Assembly: GCA_022013615.1 (NCBI GenBank)
Contig: JAKLQB010000333.1
Span: forward strand, 1 to 5,290
Direction of reading: 5' to 3'
Origin: Desulfobacterales bacterium
Lineage (GTDB): Bacteria > Desulfobacterota > DSM-4660 > Desulfatiglandales > Desulfatiglandaceae
DNA length: 5,290 nt
Position numbers and translations under genes: made by a program. Shown one piece after another: positions 5,208 through 5,290 of this stretch. The notes below the pieces were generated by a model. That model searched no databases, had not been told where the DNA came from, and was given only the letters and a program-made list of their open reading frames with translations. The number at the start of each line of letters is the position of its first letter. Positions within the stretch are counted from its first letter, which is position 1.

Positions 5208-5290
5208 AGAATTCAGGAATTCAGGAATTTAGGAATTGAAATATGAATCTTTTCCTTATCTTAATCCCTCAATCCCTAAATTCACAATTC
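5208..5290. repeat. Second period-8 array (AGGAATTN) with a facing inverted copy, cut by the window edge
   Basis: Units AGAATTC, AGGAATTC, AGGAATTT and AGGAATTG run from 5208 to 5238. After a 28-base middle part, 5268-5290 is close to the reverse complement of 5217-5239. Read from the right end it gives GAATTGTGAATTTAGGG and then ATTGAG, against GAATTCAGGAATTTAGG and then AATTGA, with one gap and a few mismatches. The whole could fold into a long imperfect hairpin. The element may continue beyond the window. Confidence 0.55.

Overview
The window looks like chromosomal sequence from a Gram-negative bacterium of moderate, rather AT-leaning composition. No rRNA, tRNA, CRISPR array or transposase is visible. 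The small helical protein near the right end and the short period-8 intergenic repeats remind me of Desulfobacterota (former deltaproteobacteria), but this is an impression from memory and not a demonstrated assignment.

Left part (1-1061). A mechanosensitive-channel gene of the MscS family enters from outside the window and ends at 591. Its last codons are built from a GC-rich palindrome. From 592 to 1061 there is no intact gene. This stretch holds a weak hairpin, the 3' remnant of an ATP-synthase gamma-subunit gene (about 760-963, + strand), a protein-like but unrecognised C-terminal fragment on the opposite strand (691-780) that meets the remnant head-on, and about 100 bp of AT-rich spacer. 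Together this reads as a decayed or recombined junction.

Middle part (1062-3577, minus strand). A large 741-residue MscS-family channel with a signal peptide and many membrane segments occupies most of the window. Upstream of it, in the same direction, is a 55-codon gene for a probable single-span membrane protein that has not been matched to any family. A 14-codon reading frame ends one base before that gene. These could form a short operon, although a candidate promoter also lies directly in front of the channel gene.

Right part (3578-5290, plus strand). A divergent intergenic region carries a perfect 13-bp palindrome and a possible 28-codon reading frame. A PfkB-family sugar-phosphate kinase (308 aa, closest in its motifs to 6-phosphofructokinase II) follows, then, 60 bp downstream, a 100-aa helical protein of unknown function. 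The window closes with two different period-8 repeat arrays. The second faces a near-complementary copy of itself and is cut by the window edge.

Functionally the window combines osmotic protection (two unlike MscS channels), a glycolytic sugar-phosphate kinase and several small unassigned proteins. I see no evidence of a defence system, phage or complete mobile element. The most interesting items are the 55-aa membrane protein upstream of the large channel, the atpG remnant junction, and the hairpin/micro-ORF leader in front of the kinase.
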